Of a stretch of 54,110 nt of DNA, positions 20,479 through 28,314 are shown piece after piece. The notes below the pieces were generated by a model. The model saw only the letters and a list, made by a program, of their open reading frames with translations. It made no database searches and was not told the DNA's origin. Made by a program: the position numbers and the translations under genes. The DNA is taken from NCBI RefSeq assembly GCF_014049385.1, contig NZ_JACAOA010000013.1, positions 1 to 54,110 of the forward strand, given 5' to 3'. Origin of the DNA: Ruoffia halotolerans (lineage in GTDB: Bacteria; Bacillota; Bacilli; Lactobacillales; Aerococcaceae). Within the stretch, counting starts at the first letter, position 1, and each line of letters begins with the position of its first letter.

Positions 20479-21279
20479 ATGTTTACAGAAGCTATTGATT
20501 ATATTAAAAGTAAAGGAATCACAGAACCAAAAGTTGGATTGATTTTAGGATCTGGTTTAGGTGATTTAGCTGACGAAATTGAAGAGTCTATTCAACTTGA
20601 TTATTCTGATATTCCGAATTTCCCAGTGTCGACCGTTGAAGGACATGACGGAAAATTAGTATATGGAACACTTGCCGGGAAAAAAGTTATCGCTTTAAAA
20701 GGACGTTTTCATTATTATGAAGGCTATGACTTAGACAAAGTAACCTTCCCTGTGCGTATATTTAATGAATTAGGTGTTGAATCAGTTGTTATTACAAATG
20801 CTGCAGGTGGAGTAAATGAATCGTTTAATCCTGGTGACTTAATGATTATTACTGACCACTTGAACTTTACGGGTTCCAACCCACTCATTGGTCAAAATAT
20901 TAGCGAACATGGACCACGTTTCGTAGACATGACTGAAACATATAGTTTACGTGGTCAACAATTATTAAAAGATATTGCTAAAGATAATGACTTCCCAATT
21001 AAAGAAGGTGTTTATACTTGGTTTACAGGACCAACTTATGAAACACCTGCTGAAATTAGAGCGACACGTGTGATGGGTGGAGATGCAGTTGGAATGTCAA
21101 CTGTACCAGAAGCCATTGTTGCAAAACATTGTGGTTTAGAAGTATTTGGTATTTCTTGTATTACTAATCTAGCTGCAGGTATGCAAGCTGAATTGAATCA
21201 TGAAGAGGTTGTTGAAGTTTCTACTAAAGTAAAACCAAGATTTAAATTACTTATTACAGAATTAATTAATCAAATTTAG
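20479..21279 (+). CDS. punA: Purine nucleoside phosphorylase I
   Basis: This trimeric-type PNP (PupG/PunA family) splits guanosine and inosine nucleosides with phosphate. The 266-residue protein carries LILGSGLGDLADEIE, GHDGKLVYG, LKGRFHYYEGY, NAAGGVNESF, the long FTGPTYETPAEIRATR substrate loop, and GMSTVPEAIVAKHCGL with the conserved methionine and Asn (ITNLAAG) of the base pocket. Length fits the family. It ends the xerD-deoB-punA group. A structured, possibly terminating element lies just downstream (21292-21403). Confidence 0.95.
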   Translation: MFTEAIDYIKSKGITEPKVGLILGSGLGDLADEIEESIQLDYSDIPNFPVSTVEGHDGKLVYGTLAGKKVIALKGRFHYYEGYDLDKVTFPVRIFNELGVESVVITNAAGGVNESFNPGDLMIITDHLNFTGSNPLIGQNISEHGPRFVDMTETYSLRGQQLLKDIAKDNDFPIKEGVYTWFTGPTYETPAEIRATRVMGGDAVGMSTVPEAIVAKHCGLEVFGISCITNLAAGMQAELNHEEVVEVSTKVKPRFKLLITELINQI

Positions 21280-21291
21280 CCAATGCATCTG

Positions 21292-21403
21292 AAAAAAGAC
21301 AGGATAAGTTTATAATGAGAAATTGAGTTTTTTCGTTGCCAATTAAATTTCTTTGTCTACTAAAAAACAGTTTGAATTATAAAGAAGTATCATGTCTTTT
21401 TTT
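21292..21403 (+). other. Closed structured element after punA, possible long-loop terminator
   Basis: AAAAAAGACA (21292-21301) is fully complementary to TGTCTTTTTT (21393-21402), a 10-bp helix closing about 91 bases. Inside, AGAAATT can pair with AATTTCT, and TTTCTTT with AAAGAA. The 3' arm is itself a T-run, so the helix could act as a terminator with a large branched loop. The remaining gap to ribT (21404-21507) holds the ribT promoter. Confidence 0.35.
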
Positions 21404-21446
21404 AATGTGTTTGTTTATATATAGAATCAACTTAATGTACAATTTC

Positions 21447-21475
21447 TTGAAATAATTATCATAACATGGTAATAT
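21447..21475 (+). promoter_or_regulatory. Promoter of ribT-scpAB-rluB
   Basis: TTGAAA (21447-21452) and TAATAT (21470-21475) are 17 bases apart, and TGG directly before TAATAT gives an extended -10. The AGGAGG RBS of the next gene follows at about 21496. Confidence 0.65.
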
Positions 21476-21507
21476 CACTCAAGTGATTAAGGGACGAGGA
21501 GGTTTCC

Positions 21508-21915
21508 ATGTTAATTAGTTCAAAAAACAAAAACGAAAAAATTATATTAGGGTTACTTTCTTACACTTATGACGATGAGAAAGCGAATTTGAGTGAAATG
21601 AGCAGTCTATTAGAGTCATACCGAGAAGATCCTAATTTTGATATTTTGTTATATAAAAATGATGAAAGTGAAAATTTTATTGGATTAATATGTATTGAAA
21701 AAAATACGCTAGAGTCTCAAAATGAAGATACACCCTCATCGACAACAATTATCGTACATCGAATTGCGATTGTGCCTTCTTTTAGAGATGAAGGTATCGG
21801 TTATAAAATGTATGAACTACTGCGTAAGCAACACCCTAATGCCACTGTTATCGGTGCGATGAATACGGTAGATATCTTAGCAAAATGGAGTACAAAATAT
21901 AATCAATCTTTATAG
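21508..21915 (+). CDS. ribT: RibT-like GNAT acetyltransferase
   Basis: This is a short GNAT-fold protein of 135 residues. The N-terminus (MLISSKNKNEKIILGLLSY) resembles RibT, the acetyltransferase at the end of the Bacillus rib operon. VHRIAIVPSFRDEGIGYKMYELL holds the acetyl-CoA pyrophosphate loop (RDEGIG). It lies directly before scpA, the same place ribT occupies in Bacillus, but no riboflavin biosynthesis genes are in the window. The substrate of RibT is unknown. The C-terminus is somewhat short (ends KYNQSL), so the last strands of the GNAT fold may be reduced. The name rests on N-terminal pattern and position. Confidence 0.68.
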   Translation: MLISSKNKNEKIILGLLSYTYDDEKANLSEMSSLLESYREDPNFDILLYKNDESENFIGLICIEKNTLESQNEDTPSSTTIIVHRIAIVPSFRDEGIGYKMYELLRKQHPNATVIGAMNTVDILAKWSTKYNQSL

Positions 21916-21942
21916 AATTTTCGAATGTAATGGGGAGATTGT

Positions 21943-22689
21943 TTGCAAAACACAGAATTAAGAATTGAATTAGAATCATTTCAAGGACCATTTGATTTAC
22001 TTCTTCATTTGATCAAACAGATGGAAGTAGATATCAATGATATTCCCATGACTGAGATAACTAATCAATATATTAAGTATATTGAGGCGATGAATGAGCT
22101 AGAACTAGATATTATTGGAGAATATTTAGTTATGGCCTCATCGTTATTAGAGATTAAAAGTAATATCTTATTACCAACTGAACCAAGTCCTGATTATGAA
22201 GAAGATTACGATGAGGGTGATCCACGAGATATCCTTGTTCAACAATTGCTTTTATACCAGCAATTCCAAACTGTTGCGACTCAATTACAAATCAAACAAG
22301 AGGAGAGGGCGCGATTATTCTCACGTCCGATGGCTGATTTAAGTTCGTATCAAGAATTTGTACCATTGGATGAAGATGCACTTTCACTGACTGATTTAAC
22401 TGTGGCGATGGCCAGTGTTGTTGAAAAAGCAGCGAGACGAGAACCACTTGAAAGACAAATACAACATGAATCATTAACGGTTTCAGATCAAATGGATAAG
22501 ATTATGGCTGCATTTCAATCTGATACAGATAATGATTCAGTGACTCTTGATCAGTTTTTCCAATACGGAACACGTAATGAAATTATAACGACATTTTTAG
22601 CGATGTTGGAATTAGTAAGAAAGCAACATCTAATCTTTCTTCAAAAAAGTAAAGATGATCCAATTCAAATGAAGAAATTAGAGGAGTAA
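21943..22689 (+). CDS. scpA: Segregation and condensation protein A
   Basis: ScpA is the kleisin that bridges the SMC heads in the bacterial condensin. The 248-residue product has the N-terminal SMC-neck-binding helices (ELESFQGPFDLLLHLIKQMEVDINDIPM), an acidic linker (DYEEDYDEGDPRD) and a C-terminal winged helix (TTFLAMLELVRKQHLIFLQK). The start is TTG at 21943, 4 bases after GGGGAGA with no better ATG nearby; the family begins at this point. scpB follows after 5 bases. Confidence 0.95.
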   Translation: MQNTELRIELESFQGPFDLLLHLIKQMEVDINDIPMTEITNQYIKYIEAMNELELDIIGEYLVMASSLLEIKSNILLPTEPSPDYEEDYDEGDPRDILVQQLLLYQQFQTVATQLQIKQEERARLFSRPMADLSSYQEFVPLDEDALSLTDLTVAMASVVEKAARREPLERQIQHESLTVSDQMDKIMAAFQSDTDNDSVTLDQFFQYGTRNEIITTFLAMLELVRKQHLIFLQKSKDDPIQMKKLEE

Positions 22690-22694
22690 GATTT

Positions 22695-23303
22695 GTGAAT
22701 GAGTTAATAAAGAGAGTATTTGGTATATTATTTGTAGCTGGTGATGACGGAGTGAGTCGGCAAGAGTTGGCTCAGAGTTTAGAAGAGCCAATTAGTAGTA
22801 TTGACGACTGTCTTGAACAGTTGAAACTTAATTTTCAAACGGATGATTCATCAGCGCTTGAAGTTGTGAATTTCAATCAAAGATACCGATTAATTACCAA
22901 AAAAGAATTGGCAAAAGATGTAGAAAAATATGCACAAGCTCCATTTTCACAAAACTTAACCAGAGCATCGATTGAAACTTTATCAATTGTAGCCTATCGC
23001 CAACCAATTACGCGTATGGCTATTGATGAGATTAGAGGTGTTTCTTCGAGTAGTTTAATACAAAAACTAATATCTCGAGATTTGATCAAAGAAATTGGAA
23101 GGATTGAAGCACCGGGACGACCAGTATTATACGGGGTCACCGATTACTTTATGGATTATTTTGGTCTAAAAACATTAGAAGATTTACCAGAAATTGAACC
23201 CATTGCATTAAATGCAGAACTTTCCTCCGAAGAATTGTTTGACTTGAAAGAATGGCCAATTGAATTATATGACGAAGAAAATAATCAGAATGAGGATGAG
23301 TAA
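22695..23303 (+). CDS. scpB: Segregation and condensation protein B
   Basis: ScpB dimers bind ScpA and regulate SMC-ScpAB. The 202-residue protein shows two winged-helix domains: the N-terminal one (KRVFGILFVAGDDGVSRQELA) and the second with SIETLSIVAYRQPITRMAIDEIRGV and GRIEAPGRPVLYGVT, both hallmarks. The start is GTG with GGAG about 9 bases upstream, inside the end of scpA. The acidic tail (YDEENNQNEDE) is typical. It forms a tight scpA-scpB-rluB cluster. Confidence 0.95.
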   Translation: MNELIKRVFGILFVAGDDGVSRQELAQSLEEPISSIDDCLEQLKLNFQTDDSSALEVVNFNQRYRLITKKELAKDVEKYAQAPFSQNLTRASIETLSIVAYRQPITRMAIDEIRGVSSSSLIQKLISRDLIKEIGRIEAPGRPVLYGVTDYFMDYFGLKTLEDLPEIEPIALNAELSSEELFDLKEWPIELYDEENNQNEDE

Positions 23304-23307
23304 CTAA

Positions 23308-24030
23308 ATGGAAAGATTACAAAAAGTAATGGCGAATGCGGGTGTCGCAAGTCGTCGTAAAAGTGAAGATTTAATCGTAGATGGACATGTTAAAGTAAAT
23401 GGTAAATTAGTAACGGAATTAGGTACAAAAGTATCTAAGACGGATGTTATTGAAGTAGATGGAGTTCCTATTTATAAAGAAGAACCAAAATATATTATGT
23501 TATATAAACCAAAAAACGTTATCAGTGCTGTGAGTGATCCCACTGACCGTAAAGTAGTTGTTGATTTTATTCAGGGAGTAGAAGAACGTATTTATCCTAT
23601 CGGTCGCTTAGATTTCGATACAACCGGTTTAATTTTATTAACAAATGATGGTGATTTTGCGAATTTGTTAACTCACCCACGCTATAATATTGATAAAGTA
23701 TATATTGCAACGGTGAACGGTATTGTTGACACAAAAGCACTGACTAAATTAGAGCATGGTGTCATGATAGATGGTAAGAAAACTTCTAAAGCCCGTGCGA
23801 AAGTTATTTCAACTAATAAAGAAAAGAAAACTTCCGTTGTACAGTTAACAATACATGAAGGTTGGAATCACCAAGTGAAAAATATGTTTGAGGCTGTAGG
23901 ACATGAAGTCTACCGCTTGAAACGCGAACGATTCTCTTTCTTAGATTTAGGCACATTACAGCCAGGTGAGTGGCGTGATTTAACAGCTTTTGAAGTGGAT
24001 AAGTTAAAGAAGATTGCTTTAGATGAATAA
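23308..24030 (+). CDS. rluB: 23S rRNA pseudouridine synthase RluB
   Basis: RluB isomerises a uridine of 23S rRNA helix 80 (E. coli U2605). The 240-residue product has an N-terminal S4 RNA-binding domain (ERLQKVMANAGVASRRKSEDLI) and an RsuA-type catalytic domain with GRLDFDTTGLILLTNDGD, in which the first Asp is the nucleophile, followed by HEGWNHQVKNMF. Length fits RluB. The order scpA-scpB-rluB is widespread in Firmicutes. RNA specificity is inferred from context; RsuA and RluF are related. Confidence 0.92.
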   Translation: MERLQKVMANAGVASRRKSEDLIVDGHVKVNGKLVTELGTKVSKTDVIEVDGVPIYKEEPKYIMLYKPKNVISAVSDPTDRKVVVDFIQGVEERIYPIGRLDFDTTGLILLTNDGDFANLLTHPRYNIDKVYIATVNGIVDTKALTKLEHGVMIDGKKTSKARAKVISTNKEKKTSVVQLTIHEGWNHQVKNMFEAVGHEVYRLKRERFSFLDLGTLQPGEWRDLTAFEVDKLKKIALDE

Positions 24031-24099
24031 ATTTTAAAGTAATAAATTGATTGTATGAAATTATGATAGTTAAAATTTTGTGTGTTTTTCACAAAAGAC

Positions 24100-24128
24100 T
24101 TGCCTTACTCAAATGAATATGCTAAGAT
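24100..24128 (+). promoter_or_regulatory. Promoter of the ribU riboswitch transcript
   Basis: TTGCCT (24100-24105) and TAAGAT (24123-24128) are 17 bases apart, and TGC before TAAGAT gives an extended -10. The predicted start near 24135 lies just upstream of the aptamer. Confidence 0.65.
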
Positions 24129-24151
24129 AAGATTAAATAAAATACAATACG

Positions 24152-24261
24152 TCTTCAGGGCAGGGTGTAATTCCCGACCGGTGGTAAAGTCCACGAACTC
24201 GAGTCATCGAGCTGATCTGGTGAAACTCCAGTACCGACAGTAAAGTCTGGATGGAAGAAGA
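24152..24261 (+). ncRNA. FMN riboswitch (RFN element)
   Basis: The conserved RFN core is readable: TCAGGGCAGGGTGTAATTCC, CGACCGGTGGTAAAGTCCACGA, CTGATCTGGTGAAACTCCAGT, ACCGACAGTAAAGTCTGGATG, with P1 closed by CTTC and GAAG. FMN binding should promote the downstream terminator. The P1 3' strand (GGAAGAAGA) can instead pair with the terminator 5' arm (GTCTTTTT), giving an antiterminator. The regulated gene is ribU. Confidence 0.96.
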
Positions 24262-24301
24262 TTAAATGATATACACTTTTTTTGAGTATATTCTTTTAAA
24301 G

Positions 24302-24349
24302 TACGTCTTTTTACCCTGGGAAAAGTAGGGTGAGAAGGCGTATTTTTTT
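24302..24349 (+). terminator. Riboswitch-controlled terminator before ribU
   Basis: TACGTCTTTTTACCCT (24302-24317) pairs with AGGGTGAGAAGGCGTA (24327-24342) and is followed by a T7 run. It lies between the FMN aptamer and the ribU RBS, so it is the expression platform rather than the end of a gene. Confidence 0.9.
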
Positions 24350-24377
24350 AGTCTTGGGACAAAAAAGGAGAAGAAAA

Positions 24378-24983
24378 ATGCAAAAAAGATCACATGTTAG
24401 AACGATGATTTTGTTGGCTATATTAGGTGCTTGGGGAGTTATTTTGAGATTTTTTGACTTCCCGATTTTACCAGCTGCACCGTTTCTAAAGATTGATTTT
24501 AGTGATTTAGTTGTTTTGATTGGTATGTTAATTCATGGACCGGCTGGTATTGTTGTAGTCGCGTTTATCAGAGATACTATTAACTATATATTACAAGGCG
24601 GGCAAGCAGGATTTCCAATTGGAGCTGTCATGAGTTTTACTGCATCAGTTGTTATGTTTATTCCGACACACTTCATTCTAAATTCTCTTAAGAAAGTTAG
24701 TTGGAAATTAAAAGCTGTATTAATGAGTATTACTCTAACAGTCGGTTTAGTGGTTTCAATGTCGATAATAAATTACTATATCGCTTTGCCAATTTATACA
24801 ACCGTGTTGAATTTCCCAATTGATGATTACTTCGGTTATATTCTAACTGTTGTAGCACCATTTAATTTAATAAAAGGTATCTTTTTAAGTGTAGGTCAAA
24901 TTTTGGTCATCAAAATCGTTCCAAATTTATTACGAAAAAGAAACACTATTTATCCTGGATATAATTTATTGAAAACAAATTAA
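24378..24983 (+). CDS. ribU: Riboflavin ECF transporter S component RibU
   Basis: RibU is the membrane substrate-binding subunit that imports riboflavin with the shared ECF module (EcfA, EcfA', EcfT), which is not in this window. The 201-residue protein has about six hydrophobic segments and the family pattern LGAWGVILRFFDFPILP, FLKIDFSDLVVLIG and GPAGIVVVAFIRDTINYI. The reading frame is open upstream to 24330, but that part lies in the terminator stem. The ATG at 24378, 7 bases after AAAGGAG (24364-24370), is the real start. Control by the FMN riboswitch confirms the substrate class. A terminator follows. Confidence 0.95.
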   Translation: MQKRSHVRTMILLAILGAWGVILRFFDFPILPAAPFLKIDFSDLVVLIGMLIHGPAGIVVVAFIRDTINYILQGGQAGFPIGAVMSFTASVVMFIPTHFILNSLKKVSWKLKAVLMSITLTVGLVVSMSIINYYIALPIYTTVLNFPIDDYFGYILTVVAPFNLIKGIFLSVGQILVIKIVPNLLRKRNTIYPGYNLLKTN

Positions 24984-25002
24984 AACAAATAATATATAAA
25001 CA

Positions 25003-25042
25003 AGCGAGTTGTTCACTTAAATTGTGAATTGCTCGCTTTTTA
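25003..25042 (+). terminator. Terminator after ribU
   Basis: AGCGAGTTGTTCAC pairs imperfectly with GTGAATTGCTCGCT around loop TTAAATT, followed by TTTTTATTTG. Confidence 0.8.
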
Positions 25043-25357
25043 TTTGTTTGTAGTTAAAGATTGTACTAAAATTATTATATGAAGATATCAATTTAAAACA
25101 TAAAAAACAAAACTAATGACGAATATATTCATATAGTGGTGGAATAAGCAGAAAATTAATGTATAATGTAGAATGATAAAGCAAACCTGTTCGTTCTATT
25201 ACCATTGCTTTACAGATTCTTTTCAGTATGATGTTATTGACAATAGAAATTTATTTTATTGACAAAAAAAAGATTAAGTTATGGTAATATAATAGGGAAA
25301 GTTAACTATGTATTAAAATGAATCATCATTAACTATGCATATTTAGGAGGGATTCTT
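25043..25357. other. AT-rich gap before the LysM gene
   Basis: There is no plausible gene. The gap contains TAAAGCAA (25178-25185) and TTGCTTTA (25205-25212), an 8-bp inverted repeat with a 19-base loop downstream of a lone TATAAT (25162-25167). It also holds two TTGACA boxes (25237, 25259), an extended -10 TGGTAATAT (25282-25290), and a direct repeat TTAACTATG (25302-25310 and 25330-25338) straddling the likely 5' leader. Spacing from the second TTGACA to TAATAT is 20 bases, so the promoter call is tentative. Confidence 0.45.
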
Positions 25358-26023
25358 ATGTCTAAGGAACAAGATAAAGATCAAGACGTTTTTGAATCTG
25401 AGGTTGCAGAAACTATTGAAGAGACACCTTCAAAGAAAGAAAGCAAACCTTGGAATCGAAAATTTGGAGAAGATGAAAATTTAAAAAACCGTCAATATTC
25501 AAGAACTGCACGCAACCAACCAGCAAAAGAAGCAACAACGCTTTCTAAAGTGTTGTTAGCAATTATTGTAATTACGGTTATTGCGCCTTTCTTATTGTTT
25601 ATTTTTGTTAATGCACAATTAGATAATGACGAAATACCAAATCGTAGTGCTGAACAAATTAATTTTTCTAGAAATTCTGAGTTATCACAAGCGTCAAGTG
25701 CTGATGAAAGTAAATCAAGCTCAGACGAAAGTGAAAGTGAAAGTGAAGAAGAGTCCAGTTCAGAAATTAGTAGAGAACCAATAGAATCAGTTGAAGAAGT
25801 TGAGCCTGAACCGGAATTACCACCTACACCAACTGAACCAGTTGTACCTGAAACACCTGTAGAGACACCACCTACAACGGGCGGAACATATACAGTTCAA
25901 GCAGGGGATTCATGGTATGCTATTTCTAGAAATACCGGCGTAGATCTTTATGCATTATTAAGTGCGAATGGGGCAACAACTGATACAGCTATTTTCCCAG
26001 GAGAAACAATCGTATTACCATAG
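25358..26023 (+). CDS. LysM membrane-anchored cell-wall protein (SAG1386/EF1546 type)
   Basis: The 221-residue protein has a charged cytoplasmic N-terminus (1-60) and a single membrane segment at about 64-86. An extracellular linker rich in Ser and Glu, then in Pro, Glu and Thr, follows, with a C-terminal LysM domain (about 176-221) starting TYTVQAGDSWYAISRNTGV. It is probably a type II membrane protein that binds peptidoglycan. There is no catalytic domain. Position just upstream of cmk and rpsA matches the SAG1386/EF1546 surface-associated family of streptococci and enterococci, whose function is unclear. The RBS AGGAGGG is strong. A terminator follows the stop. Confidence 0.8.
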   Translation: MSKEQDKDQDVFESEVAETIEETPSKKESKPWNRKFGEDENLKNRQYSRTARNQPAKEATTLSKVLLAIIVITVIAPFLLFIFVNAQLDNDEIPNRSAEQINFSRNSELSQASSADESKSSSDESESESEEESSSEISREPIESVEEVEPEPELPPTPTEPVVPETPVETPPTTGGTYTVQAGDSWYAISRNTGVDLYALLSANGATTDTAIFPGETIVLP

Positions 26024-26043
26024 TATAGAATATAAGTTTATAG

Positions 26044-26076
26044 AATAGAGATCTGTAAAAGGTCTCTATTTATTTT
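26044..26076 (+). terminator. Terminator between the LysM gene and cmk
   Basis: AATAGAGATC pairs with GGTCTCTATT (10 bp with one wobble, loop TGTAAAA), then TTATTTT. Only about 20 bases separate it from the cmk start codon, leaving no room for a promoter in between, so it may also attenuate read-through into cmk. Confidence 0.75.
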
Positions 26077-26096
26077 GATTAAAAGGAGAATTATTA

Positions 26097-26765
26097 ATGT
26101 CGAATTTTCAAATTGCCATAGATGGACCCTCTTCATCAGGGAAAAGTACTGTCGCACAAGCCATTGCTAAAAAACTTGATATTATCTATATTGATACAGG
26201 GGCAATGTATAGAGCGGTCACTTTAGCTGTTTTACAAGATAGTATAAACGTAAGTGATGCTGAAAGAGTGGAAAAAAAATTATCAACACTTAATCTAAGT
26301 TTTAAAAGATCAGATGAAGGTATTCAAGAAATGTATTTGAATAATCAAAATGTTAGTCGTGAAATCCGATCGGATGTGGTCACAGCAAATGTATCAGAAA
26401 TTTCAGCTTATCCATTTGTTCGAGAAAAACTAGTGGAAGACCAACGTAATATGGCAAGTACACATTCAGTAGTCATGGATGGTCGGGATATTGGGACCGT
26501 GGTCCTACCACATGCGGAGTATAAATTCTTCTTGAATGCTTCAGCGAAAGTGCGAGCGAAAAGACGTTTCGATGAAAATATTGAAAAGGGCTTATCTAAT
26601 CAAACACTTGAGGAAATTGAAGAAAGTATTGTCGCAAGAGACCATTATGATTCAAATCGTGAGCACAGTCCGTTGAAAAAAGCAGACGATGCAATCGAGT
26701 TAGAAACGGATCATTTATCAGTGGAACAAGTTGTAAATACAATAATTAATCATATTAAGAAATAA
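26097..26765 (+). CDS. cmk: Cytidylate kinase
   Basis: Cmk phosphorylates CMP and dCMP to the diphosphates. The 222-residue protein starts with FQIAIDGPSSSGKSTVAQ, containing the P-loop, then YIDTGAMYRAVTLA in the CMP site, VMDGRDIGTVVLP, and the lid region ASAKVRAKRR followed by RDHYDSNREHSPLKKADDAIELET. Length is typical. The RBS AAAGGAG sits immediately downstream of a terminator. rpsA follows with its own promoter, the common cmk-rpsA-der order. Confidence 0.96.
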   Translation: MSNFQIAIDGPSSSGKSTVAQAIAKKLDIIYIDTGAMYRAVTLAVLQDSINVSDAERVEKKLSTLNLSFKRSDEGIQEMYLNNQNVSREIRSDVVTANVSEISAYPFVREKLVEDQRNMASTHSVVMDGRDIGTVVLPHAEYKFFLNASAKVRAKRRFDENIEKGLSNQTLEEIEESIVARDHYDSNREHSPLKKADDAIELETDHLSVEQVVNTIINHIKK

Positions 26766-26799
26766 GTACTGTTAAATCGCTATTATATTGTCATTTTAC

Positions 26800-26828
26800 T
26801 AGACTGATGACTGAATATTTGATATGAT
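26800..26828 (+). promoter_or_regulatory. Promoter of rpsA
   Basis: TAGACT (26800-26805) and TATGAT (26823-26828) are separated by 17 bases; predicted start about 26835. Confidence 0.55.
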
Positions 26829-26840
26829 ATGCTTATATAC

Positions 26841-26874
26841 GGTTCTTAAATTATAAGAAGAACCACTATTTTTT
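26841..26874 (+). promoter_or_regulatory. Terminator-like hairpin in the rpsA leader
   Basis: GGTTCTT (26841-26847) pairs with AAGAACC (26858-26864), followed shortly by ATTTTTT. It begins a few bases after the predicted transcription start and precedes the AGGAGG RBS, so it could be an attenuator or leader stem for ribosomal protein S1. Confidence 0.45.
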
Positions 26875-26901
26875 AGGTAACGCTTAGGAGGAATTGGGTA
26901 A

Positions 26902-28239
26902 ATGTCAGAGTTTGTAGAAAATCAAGAATTAAATGAAAATGAAGAAGTGGTTGAAGAGACAGAATCTACAGAAGTAGAAGAGTCTATGGAAACTATGGAA
27001 GACGCTTTAGATAGTGTTAAAGAAATTAAAGTTGGCGATACTGTTCAAGGTGATGTATTAGCCTTTGATGACAATCAAGTACGTGTTTCTATTCAAGAAA
27101 GTGGCGGACTTGAAGGAGTTATTCCACGCAATGAATTATCAGCTACACCTGTTGAAGAATTAACAGATGTTGTTAATATTGGTGATGAAATCGAATTAGT
27201 GGTATTAAAACCAATTAAAGATAAAGAAAATGGAAACTTTTTATTATCTAAAAAACGTGTAGATGCTAAAAAAGTTTGGGAAGAATTACAAGTTAAATTT
27301 GAAAACGAAGAAACTATCGAAGCACCAGTTAAAAACGTTGTAAAAGGCGGATTAGTTGTAGACGCAGGCGTACGTGGATTCGTTCCAGCTTCAATGGTTG
27401 AAGATCACTTCGTAGAAGACTTCACGCCATACGTTGGACAAACTTTAAAATTCGTTATTGTTGAAATTGAACCAAGTGAAAACCGTTTAATTTTATCACA
27501 TAAAGAAATTGCACGTAAAGAAAGCGAAGCAAAACACGCTGAACGTTTAGCTGAATTAGAAGAAGGTTCAGTTGTTGAAGGTACTGTAGCTCGCTTAGTA
27601 AACTTTGGTGCATTTATCGACTTAGGTGGAGTGGACGGATTAGTTCATATTAGCCGTATTGCTCATGAGCATGTTGATAAACCAAGTGATTACTTAACAC
27701 CAGGCGAAACAGTTAACGTTAAAGTTCTTTCAGTTGATGAAGAAGATGGCCGCGTATCATTATCTATTAAAGATACATTAGAAGGACCATGGGATAACAT
27801 CGAAGAAAAAGCTCCAGAAGGTTCTGAATTAAAAGGAACTGTTAAACGCTTAACTAGCTTTGGTGCATTTGTTGAAGTATTCCCAGGAGTTGAAGGGTTA
27901 GTACATATTTCACAAATCGCTCACGAACACATTGCGACACCTCACGAATGCCTTGAGGAAGGTCAAGAAATTGATGTTAAAGTATTAAGTGTAGATCCAG
28001 AACAAAACCGCTTATCACTTTCAGTGAAAGCATTATTGGATCAACCAGAAGGTATGGAAGAAGCTCCAGCTCCTGCAGCTAGCTCTAACAAACCACGTCG
28101 TGAGAACAACAAACGTAACACAGGAAACAAAAAACAAAACCGTCAAAGAAACTTCCAAGACTCATCTGATGATAGCGATTCAGGATTTACTTTAGCTGAC
28201 ATGTTAGGTGATCAATTAGACCAATTCAAAGGTGAATAG
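26902..28239 (+). CDS. rpsA: 30S ribosomal protein S1 (four S1 repeats)
   Basis: This S1-family protein helps mRNA binding on the 30S subunit in low-GC Gram-positives. The 445-residue product has an acidic N-terminal tail and four S1 repeats, at about residues 43-115, 125-195, 205-275 and 292-365. The last two are the most canonical ([19 protein letters not shown] and [21 protein letters not shown]). A basic, Asn- and Arg-rich tail and a final acidic segment follow. The four-repeat form is normal for Lactobacillales, shorter than the six-repeat E. coli S1. CGT-rich codon use suggests strong expression. It has its own promoter and leader hairpin, and a terminator downstream. Confidence 0.92.
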   Translation: MSEFVENQELNENEEVVEETESTEVEESMETMEDALDSVKEIKVGDTVQGDVLAFDDNQVRVSIQESGGLEGVIPRNELSATPVEELTDVVNIGDEIELVVLKPIKDKENGNFLLSKKRVDAKKVWEELQVKFENEETIEAPVKNVVKGGLVVDAGVRGFVPASMVEDHFVEDFTPYVGQTLKFVIVEIEPSENRLILSHKEIARKESEAKHAERLAELEEGSVVEGTVARLVNFGAFIDLGGVDGLVHISRIAHEHVDKPSDYLTPGETVNVKVLSVDEEDGRVSLSIKDTLEGPWDNIEEKAPEGSELKGTVKRLTSFGAFVEVFPGVEGLVHISQIAHEHIATPHECLEEGQEIDVKVLSVDPEQNRLSLSVKALLDQPEGMEEAPAPAASSNKPRRENNKRNTGNKKQNRQRNFQDSSDDSDSGFTLADMLGDQLDQFKGE

Positions 28240-28263
28240 GAATAATATTTGACTTAAAGAACG

Positions 28264-28297
28264 AGGCTGACTTTTCATTAGTCAGTCTTTTCTTAAT
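28264..28297 (+). terminator. Terminator between rpsA and der
   Basis: AGGCTGACT pairs with AGTCAGTCT (9 bp, one wobble, loop TTTCATT), followed by TTTCTTAATTT. Confidence 0.75.
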
Positions 28298-28314
28298 TTA
28301 TGGAGGTGAAATGA

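Noticed and set aside
24076-24096. TTTTGTG/CACAAAA hairpin as the terminator of rluB
   Set aside because: It is not followed by a T-run and sits immediately beside the ribU promoter -35.
24330-24377. N-terminal extension of RibU
   Set aside because: It lies in the riboswitch terminator stem, and the AAAGGAG RBS is downstream of it, so translation starts at 24378.
25178-25212. TAAAGCAA/TTGCTTTA inverted repeat as a small RNA or terminator
   Set aside because: There is no T-run, the loop is long and unstructured, and the upstream TATAAT lacks a -35; chance pairing in AT-rich DNA is likely.
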